DNA from: Verrucomicrobiaceae bacterium
GTDB lineage: Bacteria > Verrucomicrobiota > Verrucomicrobiia > Verrucomicrobiales > Akkermansiaceae
Assembly (NCBI GenBank): GCA_027487435.1
Contig: JAIYDP010000495.1
Location: 50,227 to 114,226 of the forward strand
Direction: 5' to 3'
Length of the DNA: 64,000 bases
Positions 18,160 to 26,964 of the stretch are shown piece by piece. Position numbers and translations under genes: made by a program. How positions within the stretch are numbered: position 1 is the first letter of the stretch; the number at the start of each line of letters is the position of its first letter. The notes under the pieces were generated by a model, which did not search any database, was not told the origin of the DNA, and saw only the letters and a list, made by a program, of their open reading frames with translations.

Positions 18160-18905
18160 ACTACTTTAGTCCACATGTTTTTTACCGGATGCACCCGCCA
18201 CGCGCCCAAATTTCGATATCTTTCGATTTCTGACTCATCCTTCAGCACTTCTGGTGCCATGAAAGCATCGTCTGTGGGAATGTTTCGCACACGAAATCCC
18301 AAATGGTGCGCAGCTGTCGGCAGCAACAACTCTAGATAAATCCGCAACGGGGGTTGTAAGGAAGCGATGGCAAGAAAGGCCTCTTTGGTCCAGAATGAAC
18401 CACATCCCAGCATGGACAAGATCACAGTCTTGTCCTCGCGGAGACTCATCATTTTCCAATATTCCATGAACTTCTGGTCTGCTAGATGACTCAAGCAATG
18501 TGGGTGATTCGTCTGATCGATACGACGCAGTCGATGCCCCAGCACATCACAGCCTTCACTCTCTAATGTCGCTACCAACGATGAATTTAAATTTTTTACT
18601 AATGGAATTTCATCAAACTCAGCAAAATGAATATGGGTCAACTCATTGCGCTGGATCCAATCCACGGCGGCGCGAAAGACCCCAATGTAGCTTTGACGTT
18701 CTCGAGGATGATCTCGCGTCTTCAGTTCTGGGTCATCGATGTTTATGACCTCGCAGCAGTCAATCAATAATGCCGATGGATCATTGCCTCCGTAGGCAAT
18801 CAAGAAATCCTGTTCTGCATCGAGCGCTCGCCAATACTCCACCATTCGTATCAAACTGGTGGGTGCTTGATGACTTAAAAGAATCGTTCCTACATTGCCA
18901 CTCAT
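18156..18905 (-). CDS. Putative GT-A-like glycosyltransferase of unknown family
   Basis: A 249-residue soluble protein. It begins MSGNVGTILLSHQAP and contains an acidic motif in HIHFAEFDEIPLV (near residue 90), placed where GT-A enzymes have a metal-binding DxD-like motif. CGSFWTKEAFLAI and a WRVHPVKN ending follow. I do not recognise a named family. The start at 18905 is fixed by a 4-base ATGA overlap with the small upstream gene; an upstream in-frame extension of 65 residues would lie inside that gene. Location within the EPS locus supports a sugar-transfer role, which is inference. Confidence 0.55.
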   Translation of the reverse strand: MSGNVGTILLSHQAPTSLIRMVEYWRALDAEQDFLIAYGGNDPSALLIDCCEVINIDDPELKTRDHPRERQSYIGVFRAAVDWIQRNELTHIHFAEFDEIPLVKNLNSSLVATLESEGCDVLGHRLRRIDQTNHPHCLSHLADQKFMEYWKMMSLREDKTVILSMLGCGSFWTKEAFLAIASLQPPLRIYLELLLPTAAHHLGFRVRNIPTDDAFMAPEVLKDESEIERYRNLGAWRVHPVKNMWTKVV

Positions 18906-19165
18906 GATTCCAGATGATTCTTCACTCGAGGAAAATCCACTTCTTGCCAACGCCGAAATCCCAGAGAGCAACGCCAATAGGTCACTTGCGTTTGCGGTAA
19001 AAATACTGGCACAATCGGAGGGCCTGCATAACCAATCAAATGAATTCTCCCGCCTAGGTTGAGTATGATCGCGGTGCCAAGCACCTCTCCCGTATCGCAA
19101 TCACGAATCCGACTTCCCATCCAACGTATCAGCTGCAATCCACAGCATCGAATCAATTCCTTCAT
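18902..19165 (-). CDS. Small conserved-looking protein coupled to the initiating sugar transferase
   Basis: An 87-residue protein beginning MKELIRCCGLQLIRW. It has no clear membrane helix but contains alternating hydrophobic strands (GTAIILNLGGRIHLIGY, PPIVPVFLPQTQVTYW) typical of a small beta domain. The ATG at 19165 is 4 bp past the sugar transferase stop, with a GGAG at a suitable distance; a GTG at 19183 is an alternative. It overlaps the next gene by 4 bases. Tight coupling on both sides argues that it is real. Function unknown. Confidence 0.55.
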   Translation of the reverse strand: MKELIRCCGLQLIRWMGSRIRDCDTGEVLGTAIILNLGGRIHLIGYAGPPIVPVFLPQTQVTYWRCSLGFRRWQEVDFPRVKNHLES

Positions 19166-19169
19166 GATA

Positions 19170-20600
19170 TCATTTCGCTCCACGCGCGAATAGCACCGCA
19201 GGTATCGTTTGAAAAAGAAGTTTGATATCGAGCCACAGTGACCACGTATCGATGTATTCTAAATCAAGCTTCACCCAGTCATCGAAGCTTGTGATGCTAT
19301 TGCGCCCTTTCACTTGCCAAATGCAGGTGATCCCCGGCTTTACACTTAGCTTTCTGCGATGCTCAGAGCGCTCGATATTTGGCAGCTCCTTAAACGACAT
19401 CGGTCTCGGCCCCACCAAGCTCATTTCACCTTTTAGCACGTTGATCATTTGGGGAAACTCATCGATCGATAGTTTTCGCAAAACATGCCCGAAAGGAAAG
19501 ATTCGAGGATCATTGTCCAACTTAAAGACAGGACCCGTCATCAAATTGCCCATCTGCGCTTTTACTTCGTCCTGCTTGGCATCAGCCCCAACGAACATGG
19601 AGCGGAATTTCCACATTCGAAACGGTTTCCCATATTTCCCCGCTCGAAGTTGCCGGAAAAAAACCGGACCGGGGCTTTGCGCTTTAATGCCTATGGCAAC
19701 GACGATCCACAGTGGCCACGTGAATAAAATGAATAACAAGGCAAGACTTCGATCCATCAACTCTTTTGCTAGTAGCTCCCAACAAAAATCGGGAGTGGAG
19801 CTCAGCACCAACATCGGACTGCCATGAATCGAATCGAAGGACGGGCGCGCAAGCTGTGTTTGCATGAATTGTGCCGAAACCCAAGCTTCGATGCCTCGTA
19901 TCTCGCACATTTCGACGGCAGTCGTGATGTTGCGAAATTTGACGTTCTTTCCTGCAATGATCACTCGTTCCACGGCATCGTCGTGCAGTTGATTTTGGAA
20001 CTGATCCCAATCTGGATTGAGCAAATCATGCCTACCAGAAATCTTCCAGGAACGCGTTTTGTCACTTTTCAATAAAGCTTCGATCTCATCCAAGCTTTGC
20101 ACATCACCTGCTAATAAAACCGATTCTTTGATCTCATTTTTGCCGACACGAATCGCAAAATTAAGTCTCCACAGAAAATGACGAAGCAGCAGCAAAGCCG
20201 CGATGAAAACGCTAGCGAAGAGTAGCAATGCACGACTGGATTGCTCAAACTTTAAGAACATATTCAATACAGAAAACCAGCATATCACGAGCGTTATCGC
20301 TCCAAAGACCATGAAATAGGCTCTTGCTGTACTAATCGTAAGTGGATTTTTGTAAAATCCGACAAAACGCAATGCTAAAGGAGCGAAGGGAACTACCGCG
20401 GCGAGAGTCGAGCTAATCACTTGAAGATCTTTCATCCCTTGTTTCACGATACCATATCCGTAGGGATTGATAATCAGGGAGATTAGGTCGATCAGTGGAT
20501 CCCGTAGCTTGAACGCAATATAGAAGCCAAACAATACGAGTAACGCATCAGCTAGCTGCAACAGATTCGTTACAAATGTATCTTTACTAGCTCGTTGCAT
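19170..20600 (-). CDS. Polyprenyl-phosphate sugar phosphotransferase (WbaP/WcaJ type)
   Basis: A 476-residue initiating enzyme of EPS synthesis that transfers sugar-1-phosphate to undecaprenyl phosphate. The N-terminal half has four to five membrane helices and a soluble Rossmann-like region (ESVLLAGDVQSLDEIEALL). The C-terminal domain from about residue 285 is the catalytic bacterial sugar transferase: PGPVFFRQLRAGKYGKPF, MWKFRSM, LSIDEFPQMINVLKGEMSLVGPRP and SVKPGITCIWQVKGRN. Length is typical of the long polyisoprenyl-phosphate hexose-1-P family. It sits near the distal end of the operon, ahead of the ligase-like gene. Confidence 0.93.
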   Translation of the reverse strand: MQRASKDTFVTNLLQLADALLVLFGFYIAFKLRDPLIDLISLIINPYGYGIVKQGMKDLQVISSTLAAVVPFAPLALRFVGFYKNPLTISTARAYFMVFGAITLVICWFSVLNMFLKFEQSSRALLLFASVFIAALLLLRHFLWRLNFAIRVGKNEIKESVLLAGDVQSLDEIEALLKSDKTRSWKISGRHDLLNPDWDQFQNQLHDDAVERVIIAGKNVKFRNITTAVEMCEIRGIEAWVSAQFMQTQLARPSFDSIHGSPMLVLSSTPDFCWELLAKELMDRSLALLFILFTWPLWIVVAIGIKAQSPGPVFFRQLRAGKYGKPFRMWKFRSMFVGADAKQDEVKAQMGNLMTGPVFKLDNDPRIFPFGHVLRKLSIDEFPQMINVLKGEMSLVGPRPMSFKELPNIERSEHRRKLSVKPGITCIWQVKGRNSITSFDDWVKLDLEYIDTWSLWLDIKLLFQTIPAVLFARGAK

Positions 20601-20634
20601 ATTCCACCTCTTACTTTCTTGCTCAAGCAGAATT

Positions 20635-21837
20635 CTACGATGTTCGAAGCGCTTTTGCCAATCGAAATGATTTCATGGCTCGATTCGCCTGCTGGGCACT
20701 CGAATAATAGTCAGAGAGCGCCACGATTACGTCTTCCGGCACCTTCTCACTCGTAGAATAATAGAAGCAATCCAACCCGTGCAAAAAACTCTCCTCATTG
20801 AGCGGATCAATCATTACGCCGGTTCCAGCCTGCAATAAGTCTGTCGTAGCTCCGTTGTAGCAAGAGAATAGCTGAGGCAAGCCAGCCACACATGTTTCCA
20901 AACTCGCAAGAGGCCAGTTATCGTCGAGTGTCGGCAATACAGCCCAATCCGCAGCGGCAAAAAATGGCGGCAGATCATCTCGTTGCACGAAACCTGTCAT
21001 CACAAGGTTCGCACGTGGGCATCGAACCGCCCACTCTTCAAGCCATCCACGATGCTCGCCATCACCCAACAAAAGCAATGTGATTTCGGCATCAGGATGG
21101 ATCGAGAGCCATCGTTCTACAGCGCAGGCCAGTTGTTTCACTCCCTTTCGAGCTGATAGAGCACCAGAAAAAAGTAACACCTTGCCCTTGAGTTTCCACT
21201 TTGCGCGTGTCTGATCGCGGTGCGGGATCTGCTCAAGCACTTTCTGCCGCCAGCGGAACGTATCGATTCCTGTCATTCCTTCGTCAATTCGACCAGGATC
21301 AGCGCCATACGCGAGCAGTAGCTCGGTGGATTCCGGTCCATTGGACCAGAGCCGCTCGCATTGCGTAACCATGAATTTTCTCAAAGCCCGCTTAAACCAG
21401 CCAACGTGGCCTTCCGTATGAACGGTTCCCTCGGAAACCAATATCATCGGCACACCGAAGATCATGCTGTACAAAATGCACCACATCGACTTCAGGCCAT
21501 ACTCGATGGTGACCACAACGTCGGGCCGAATTTGGCGCAGCATGGGAATCGTTTTTTCCGAGAAATGAAATTGCCGTTTCTCTGCATAATTCACATCTTC
21601 TCGAGTCCGCTTGTAAACGAAAGAAAAGCAATTTTGCAGCATGTAGGAAAACGACAGCTCTTGCTCCGGAACCCGCCAACTGCGGTTGAATTCGCTCATA
21701 GTATCCAAAATGACCGTAAACGGCGTAATTTTGCTTACTGCGTTGTACATAGAAATCCGATACGGAGGCAGCATGTTGGTCACAAATGCCACCACTGGCC
21801 TTTCGTCACCGAGTTGATCTATTTCAGAGCTATTCAT
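20635..21837 (-). CDS. GT4-like glycosyltransferase
   Basis: A 400-residue GT-B-fold enzyme with a C-terminal glycosyltransferase family 4-like half: LLFSGALSARKGVKQL, LLLLGDGEHRGWLEEW, and the donor-binding region LPTLDDNWPLASLETCVAGLPQL with the Glu-x7-Glu-like pattern partly kept. The ATG at 21837 is chosen over an upstream TTG. It overlaps the gtrA-like gene by 8 bases. Presumed to add one sugar of the EPS repeat unit in the cytoplasm; donor and acceptor are unknown. Confidence 0.8.
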   Translation of the reverse strand: MNSSEIDQLGDERPVVAFVTNMLPPYRISMYNAVSKITPFTVILDTMSEFNRSWRVPEQELSFSYMLQNCFSFVYKRTREDVNYAEKRQFHFSEKTIPMLRQIRPDVVVTIEYGLKSMWCILYSMIFGVPMILVSEGTVHTEGHVGWFKRALRKFMVTQCERLWSNGPESTELLLAYGADPGRIDEGMTGIDTFRWRQKVLEQIPHRDQTRAKWKLKGKVLLFSGALSARKGVKQLACAVERWLSIHPDAEITLLLLGDGEHRGWLEEWAVRCPRANLVMTGFVQRDDLPPFFAAADWAVLPTLDDNWPLASLETCVAGLPQLFSCYNGATTDLLQAGTGVMIDPLNEESFLHGLDCFYYSTSEKVPEDVIVALSDYYSSAQQANRAMKSFRLAKALRTS

Positions 21838-22348
21838 GGAACACAAAATTTTTCCGAAAGCCGTAATTGAATAACGTCGTCATTGCGATAAATGACAATG
21901 TTACGAAAAAGTCATTTACCGCATAAGATCTCATTATCCACCACACGCCGATTTCGCCAACAAGAAAACTCGCTGCCGCTGCGGTCGTAAACAAAAAAAA
22001 CTCGCGCGATGTGTCATGCTTCCCTGCCACAAACACCCATTTTCTATTGGTTAGATAAGTGAAAAAGTTTGTTGGCACAAAAGCGAAAAATATCGCCAGC
22101 GTGTTCCACAACAACCGATTTTCGTGGAACTTAATCCCCATTCCCACCTCCACGCATACGCGAAAGAGTCCGTAGAATAAATAAAACACCACTACCGATA
22201 GCGAGCCGATCAACAAATACTTGGCTATTTTCCAAACGGTCGGTGCCGTAGGATCGAGAACTCGGGCCACGGCATCGCCGCTGCGACCTTGACGTAAGCA
22301 CTGCACTAGCCAGTGGCTCTCTGTCAGAATTTCTCTTAGTATCTTCAT
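21830..22348 (-). CDS. GtrA-family membrane protein
   Basis: A 172-residue protein with four membrane helices and the GtrA-type pattern: YLLIGSLSVVVFYLFY, NTLAIFFAFVPTNFFTYLTNRKWVF, and the C-terminal NYGFRKNFVF. GtrA proteins are thought to flip polyprenyl-phosphate-linked single sugars made by GtrB-type GT2 enzymes; two such GT2 genes lie directly upstream. The start at 22348 is 11 bp after the previous stop and avoids a TTG extension. An extra soluble N-terminal segment of about 35 residues precedes the first helix. Confidence 0.85.
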   Translation of the reverse strand: MKILREILTESHWLVQCLRQGRSGDAVARVLDPTAPTVWKIAKYLLIGSLSVVVFYLFYGLFRVCVEVGMGIKFHENRLLWNTLAIFFAFVPTNFFTYLTNRKWVFVAGKHDTSREFFLFTTAAAASFLVGEIGVWWIMRSYAVNDFFVTLSFIAMTTLFNYGFRKNFVFHE

Positions 22349-22359
22349 CGGGCTAGATA

Positions 22360-23166
22360 TTACGGCATACGATACGTCCCTAGGCAAACACGAAGCAATT
22401 GGCTCATCACCGCATACAGTCCACGAATGCCATTAATTTTTGTCGGTGTTTTTCCCGAGGCTGGATATTTGCGAGATACGGGAATTTCACTACAAGAAAA
22501 CCCAAGCCGCGCAGACTCAATCGCCAAGTGATAGTGAAGCTGGTAGCGATCAAAGCACACACGCAATGGCGCCACACGAGCATCCTCAAGTAACGCTCGG
22601 CTGTAAGCACGGAAACCATTTGTCGTATCGGTTTGCCAACGTCCAGAAGCAAGAGATATGAGCGGTGCATGAATCAATCTCACGGCGATCAAACGCATCA
22701 ACGGAGTATTTTCATGCACGCCTCCGTGGATAAATCGACTGCCTTGCACGTGGTCTTGTCCATTTTCTAGTGCAGTCACCATCCGTGGAATACCGTCCAA
22801 GCCATCCTTACCATTGCCATCGATCACCACGACTCCCTCATAACCCTCTGTCATAGCGTAATCAAAGGCCATTCGCATTTGCGAACTCAGCTTCCCCGCG
22901 CCTCGCTTGACAAGCAAGGCCTTGGCTCCAACTTCCTCCATTAATCCACGATCCAAAGATCCGTCCGTACTCCCGCCATCGGCAACGCAAAGATCAACCA
23001 AGCTCGTATAGTCCTTCATGGCACGCAATTGCTTGCGCACCTTTTCGCCCTCATTGATGACAAAAACGAAAATGGCCCAACGGCGTGATTTCGGGATTTC
23101 CCAGACCACCTCATATCGAGGACAGCGATCATCGTCACCTCTCATAAGATTTTCGTCTTTCATCAT
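22360..23166 (-). CDS. GT2 glycosyltransferase, polyprenyl-phosphate sugar synthase-like
   Basis: A 268-residue GT-A enzyme with WAIFVFVINEGEKVRKQLRAM, the nucleotide-binding VADGGSTDGS, and GVVVIDGNGKDGLDGIPRM carrying a D-x-N/D-type metal site. No membrane helix is obvious, unlike GtrB. It is most like dolichyl-phosphate mannose synthase-type enzymes, so it may load a sugar onto polyprenyl phosphate for the adjacent GtrA-like protein. Its start overlaps the upstream GT2 gene by 4 bases. Confidence 0.75.
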   Translation of the reverse strand: MMKDENLMRGDDDRCPRYEVVWEIPKSRRWAIFVFVINEGEKVRKQLRAMKDYTSLVDLCVADGGSTDGSLDRGLMEEVGAKALLVKRGAGKLSSQMRMAFDYAMTEGYEGVVVIDGNGKDGLDGIPRMVTALENGQDHVQGSRFIHGGVHENTPLMRLIAVRLIHAPLISLASGRWQTDTTNGFRAYSRALLEDARVAPLRVCFDRYQLHYHLAIESARLGFSCSEIPVSRKYPASGKTPTKINGIRGLYAVMSQLLRVCLGTYRMP

Positions 23167-24161
23167 AGATTGGGATTGGTATTTGATTCCCGAACGATAC
23201 TGGATTGCACGGTGTCTTCTAGCAAAACAGAGCTATTTGCCTCGTGAGAAATAAAATACAATGGCCTACTGCGAACTTCGCCCAGAATCGCTCCGACGTA
23301 TTCACTCATGACAGCAAGAATCAAACAAAGGAAAAAAAACATTCCACTCAACTGCAACGACTGCGTGGTCCACCCTTCGGCAACATTTTTTTTCATCAAG
23401 TAAATGGCCATGACATATCCTGCATAGAGGAGATTTACACACGCACCTAACATTCCGCACATCGTTACCAAGCGCAGCGGATGACGCGTGTTTGCAGCTA
23501 GCAAATCAACAGCAGTAGCCAACTCTGAGACGAATGACCCAGAATTGACGACTCTCCCATGATGGCGCATTTCATACTCAAAAAAGTCGTGATGGTATCC
23601 AAGTGTCAAGGTCAACACTCGAAGGTAGCGGCTATGCACCCGCACTTGTAGCAGAGCGTTCACGGCCTGCCGACTCATGACACGAAAGTCTTCCGCGCCC
23701 TTTCGCAACTCCACTCCCAAATGCTTCTTGCAATATCGACGAAAAACATTACCGAACGTTTCTCGAAATACTGATCGATCTTTGGCGTTAGTCGCGACTC
23801 CATGAACGATACCACCTGTGCTTCGGCATTTTTCAACCAACTCCACAATACGATTCACTGGGTCGCACGCTGGATCGATGGTCACGACATAGTCGCCCAT
23901 CGCCGACTCAATGCCCGCAGATAAGGCGACATCACGGCCAAAAGATCGCGACAATCGCAAATAGCGAACTCGCTGGATGTCCTTCAATTTCTTCTCGACT
24001 GCGCTCCGGGTTCCGTCGCTTGAGCCATCGTCCACCACGATGATTTCAAAAAAGCGATAATGAGAAACCATTTCCCGAGAAAGCTCTTCAAGGAATGAGT
24101 CAACGATGCTCGCGTCATTTTCCAGAGCGGCAACGATGCTAATAACTGTATGTGAATCCAT
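23163..24161 (-). CDS. GtrB-like GT2 glycosyltransferase with C-terminal membrane helices
   Basis: A 332-residue protein with an N-terminal GT2 domain (IVVDDGSSDGTRSAVEKKL, RLSRSFGRDVALSAGI, DYVVTIDPACDPVNRIV) and two C-terminal helices near residues 232-255 and 270-292. This layout fits bactoprenol-phosphate glucosyltransferases (GtrB) and dolichyl-phosphate mannose synthases. The usual D-x-D appears as D-P-A-C-D. It belongs to a GT2-GT2-GtrA group for a side-chain or modification sugar; the sugar is unknown. Confidence 0.82.
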   Translation of the reverse strand: MDSHTVISIVAALENDASIVDSFLEELSREMVSHYRFFEIIVVDDGSSDGTRSAVEKKLKDIQRVRYLRLSRSFGRDVALSAGIESAMGDYVVTIDPACDPVNRIVELVEKCRSTGGIVHGVATNAKDRSVFRETFGNVFRRYCKKHLGVELRKGAEDFRVMSRQAVNALLQVRVHSRYLRVLTLTLGYHHDFFEYEMRHHGRVVNSGSFVSELATAVDLLAANTRHPLRLVTMCGMLGACVNLLYAGYVMAIYLMKKNVAEGWTTQSLQLSGMFFFLCLILAVMSEYVGAILGEVRSRPLYFISHEANSSVLLEDTVQSSIVRESNTNPNL

Positions 24162-24173
24162 AAAAATACGTCC

Positions 24174-25298
24174 TTATCTATTCGATTGGAGGATGCCATC
24201 AATTTCATCTTCCACGTCAAAAATATTGTCAATTTTTCCTCCCATCACATGGATGATAGCAGGAAAAGCTGGATCACGGCGAAATAAAATCGGGCGACCA
24301 TCATCCACCTCGGTCTGTGGTAGTAACGTCTTCACTTCCCAGATCGAATCACAATACCTAGCCTGCCGCAATGCCGGAATGTATCGAGATGCGTCACTCA
24401 CCATGTATTCGAAGTGACTTTCTTTTCTCAATAACGAAAATCGTTCATACGGATCGACGATCGTCTCTCCTGGTTTCTCCAACCATTGAAGATGGGGAGT
24501 GTAGCGGACGTGACTCAATGTGGTCAATTTTCTCGATGGATACGGCATAAACGAGAAAAACGGCCCACACATCATCGTCACTGAAAGCCCATCCAGCTCC
24601 GCAGGTAACTCCACCAAGGCCATTTCTGCCAGCTCTTGCTTGAGGGGTATTGGTTCCAGACCACTGCCAGATGTGAGAACATTCAATCCACTATAGGTTG
24701 CATTGATCACAAGAGTCGCAGGTAATTCCGAGCCATCGCTCAATTGAACTATCGCCGAGCCGTCAGAACATTGGAGCGCAGATTTCACCGTGGTTCCATA
24801 GCGTATGGGAATTCCTGCTTCATCAAGATCGCGGCGACAACGTTCCCGCAATAGTGAGCAGTCAAAAGCACATTCTTCAGCTACCCAAACCGCTTCCGTA
24901 AGGTGGGAGTCGAAGATACGCGTGATACGACTCGGTGCCTGTGCCAGCGGCGCTCCGATCCGTTTCATAAAGACCTCAAACTGATTGGCCGTTACTTTCG
25001 AAAACCTTCGGCTCACCCCATACACTTTGGTGAAACGATCCACAATCGCTTCTCGATACATGCTACGAAATCGTTCATAATTGTGACGTGAACGATACGC
25101 CGTCATGAGACTGCGCGGATAATGGTAGCCGCCATGAACTCGCGCTTGATTCACGCGGGAAGCACGCATCAGCAATTCATCTTCCGCCTCTACCACCAGG
25201 GGGAACATACCTCTTTTTTGCAACATCAAAGCAATGCTACAACCGAAAAAGCCTCCGCCGACGATGGTGACGTTCGGAGTTTTCACGGGAACTTTCAT
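24174..25298 (-). CDS. FAD-dependent oxidoreductase (DAO-like)
   Basis: A 374-residue flavoprotein with an N-terminal dinucleotide-binding motif VTIVGGGFFGCSIAL, an acidic beta-2 end (LVVEAED), and the D-amino-acid-oxidase-type fold: NQARVHGGYHYPRS and VINATYSGLN. The C-terminal GGKIDNIFDVEDEID contributes to FAD binding. The start at 25298 (MKVPVKTPNVTIVGGG) fits the Rossmann start. The substrate is unknown; its location between GT2 genes and two sugar-modifying-type enzymes suggests oxidation of a sugar or cyclitol on the way to an activated precursor. Confidence 0.75.
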   Translation of the reverse strand: MKVPVKTPNVTIVGGGFFGCSIALMLQKRGMFPLVVEAEDELLMRASRVNQARVHGGYHYPRSLMTAYRSRHNYERFRSMYREAIVDRFTKVYGVSRRFSKVTANQFEVFMKRIGAPLAQAPSRITRIFDSHLTEAVWVAEECAFDCSLLRERCRRDLDEAGIPIRYGTTVKSALQCSDGSAIVQLSDGSELPATLVINATYSGLNVLTSGSGLEPIPLKQELAEMALVELPAELDGLSVTMMCGPFFSFMPYPSRKLTTLSHVRYTPHLQWLEKPGETIVDPYERFSLLRKESHFEYMVSDASRYIPALRQARYCDSIWEVKTLLPQTEVDDGRPILFRRDPAFPAIIHVMGGKIDNIFDVEDEIDGILQSNR

Positions 25299-25338
25299 AA
25301 AACAAAATCCTTGAGTTGCATACGCCTGGCAACAATCG

Positions 25339-26151
25339 CTAGGCAAGGTAAATCGAAGACACGGCTTGCAACGCCGAAGTCACAGATTCCTCAAAAGGTG
25401 CAATCGCTCTCATCTCCACAGATACGACACCTTGATAATCGATTTCACGCAAACATGCGGCGATTTCTTGATGAACCGCATGCGGCTCGTTCCAATCGCC
25501 CAAATTCAACTGACTCGCATGAAAATGCGCGATGTGGTCTCGATATTGGCGTATCACCGATGCGAATTCCTCGCCACTAGCCGCCAATCCACCTGCATCA
25601 ACATGCAACTGAAAGCCAGGAGAATTTGTCATCGCAACAAGCTCCGCTGCATCTCGCAAACGAGTACAATAATCCGCCCCATACGCCTCAGGGTTTGCTT
25701 CCAGAACTATGCAACTCCCAAATGAAGCACAAGCATCTCCTACTTCACGGAAAAAATCGCTGGCAATTTCATGAGCTTCTACGTTTGCTAGCTGACCTTT
25801 AAGGCGATTTTTTGGCGAGCCAAATACCATCGGTCCAGCACCACACCATCCGGCAACTCTTCCCACAGCAATGAGCCATTCTTTCATACGCTCACGCGAA
25901 TCGCGATCCACAAAAAGATGCAAATTTTCTGAGCCAAACAGCAATGCTTGAAAGGCAGAAATCTCAAACCCGCGTTCCTGATAATAATCACGCTTTTCTT
26001 TCACGCTTTTCTCATCCGCAGTCAATGGATTACCAAAAGCCCGAACGGGTGCTAACTCCAAACAAGAAACGCCAAGAGAGCTCAGCAACGCAAGCATGCC
26101 GTCTTCTGCTTCTGGTGGCCACGCAATATGAGAAAATGCCAATCGTTTCAT
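25339..26151 (-). CDS. Sugar phosphate isomerase/epimerase-like TIM-barrel protein
   Basis: A 270-residue protein of the xylose isomerase-like/AP-endonuclease-2 superfamily. It has conserved metal-ligand positions in CIVLEANPEAYG (Glu), FQLHVDAGGL (His, Asp), IAHFHASQ (His) and VVSVEMRA (Glu). The start at 26151 (MKRLAFSHIAW) is normal for the family. It sits between the SDR and FAD genes with short gaps of about 40 bp, and probably isomerises or epimerises the same metabolite. Inositol-type or keto-sugar substrates are possible; none can be fixed from sequence. Confidence 0.75.
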   Translation of the reverse strand: MKRLAFSHIAWPPEAEDGMLALLSSLGVSCLELAPVRAFGNPLTADEKSVKEKRDYYQERGFEISAFQALLFGSENLHLFVDRDSRERMKEWLIAVGRVAGWCGAGPMVFGSPKNRLKGQLANVEAHEIASDFFREVGDACASFGSCIVLEANPEAYGADYCTRLRDAAELVAMTNSPGFQLHVDAGGLAASGEEFASVIRQYRDHIAHFHASQLNLGDWNEPHAVHQEIAACLREIDYQGVVSVEMRAIAPFEESVTSALQAVSSIYLA

Positions 26152-26192
26152 GATCTGATCAAGGGGATTCGAATAAAAATTGAAATGGCCTA

Positions 26193-26954
26193 TTATCTCA
26201 CACTTTTTAGCCAATCGCCAAGCCGTTCAAACACAGATTCTTTCCCATACAGGTAGCCACGCTCCCCGCCCCAGAACGTATCATAGCTCGACTTCATATC
26301 GTAGCTAGCTGGAGCAGGACCTACTCCACCAAGCTGCTTGGTGGGAAAAAAAAGATCACGAATCTCGTGTGTTTTGATTGGTTCTGAAGAAAGATTCAAA
26401 ACAGGGATTTGCAGATCCCATGCCTTATCAATATCGGCCGCGAGCAATCTGGTATCATAATATTGGAAATTGCCATCGGGATGCACTTTTTCCAACTCGT
26501 TGTCATTCAGCATATCGAAAATGACATTTTTTTTCAGACCGGGGCCAAACAGGCCGGGTAAGCGCAAGGTGCATACGCTGGGAAAACGCTCGCGCACCCA
26601 TTGCTCTACATGCAGACGATTCACTCCATAAGCATGGTGGCCTGTCTGGTCAATCTCACTAATCTCCACGACATCGCGCGGCGCAGGATAGACATCAATC
26701 GATGAAATGAGGGTGAAACGCTGTGTTTTCACACCTGCAAGTGCTGTAAGTAATCGCTCAATCCCAGCCAAGTCTTCTTCCGGATGCTTGTTGGCCCACC
26801 ATTTCATTGCTTGCACGCCGGCACAGATCACATGGTCAAATGTCTCGCCTTGGATCTCGTCTATGTTGGTGGAGCGATACCTGTGCGTCGGATGTAGAGC
26901 TACGTCTAAGGTCGCCCCAACAAATCCCGAATATCCAATCAATGCTGTTTTCAT
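26193..26954 (-). CDS. NAD(P)-dependent SDR/epimerase-like protein
   Basis: A 253-residue extended-SDR-type protein with MKTALIGYSGFVGATL as a nucleotide-binding start (a shortened G-x-x-G-x-x-G), LISSIDVY as the active-site Ser strand, and AYGVNRLHVEQWV in the position of the Y-x-x-x-K motif. The usual catalytic Lys is Arg here. It lacks the long insertions of nucleotide-sugar epimerases. With the adjoining isomerase and FAD oxidase it forms a three-enzyme cassette whose product is unknown. Confidence 0.7.
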   Translation of the reverse strand: MKTALIGYSGFVGATLDVALHPTHRYRSTNIDEIQGETFDHVICAGVQAMKWWANKHPEEDLAGIERLLTALAGVKTQRFTLISSIDVYPAPRDVVEISEIDQTGHHAYGVNRLHVEQWVRERFPSVCTLRLPGLFGPGLKKNVIFDMLNDNELEKVHPDGNFQYYDTRLLAADIDKAWDLQIPVLNLSSEPIKTHEIRDLFFPTKQLGGVGPAPASYDMKSSYDTFWGGERGYLYGKESVFERLGDWLKSVR

Positions 26955-26964
26955 TTTTTTAACT

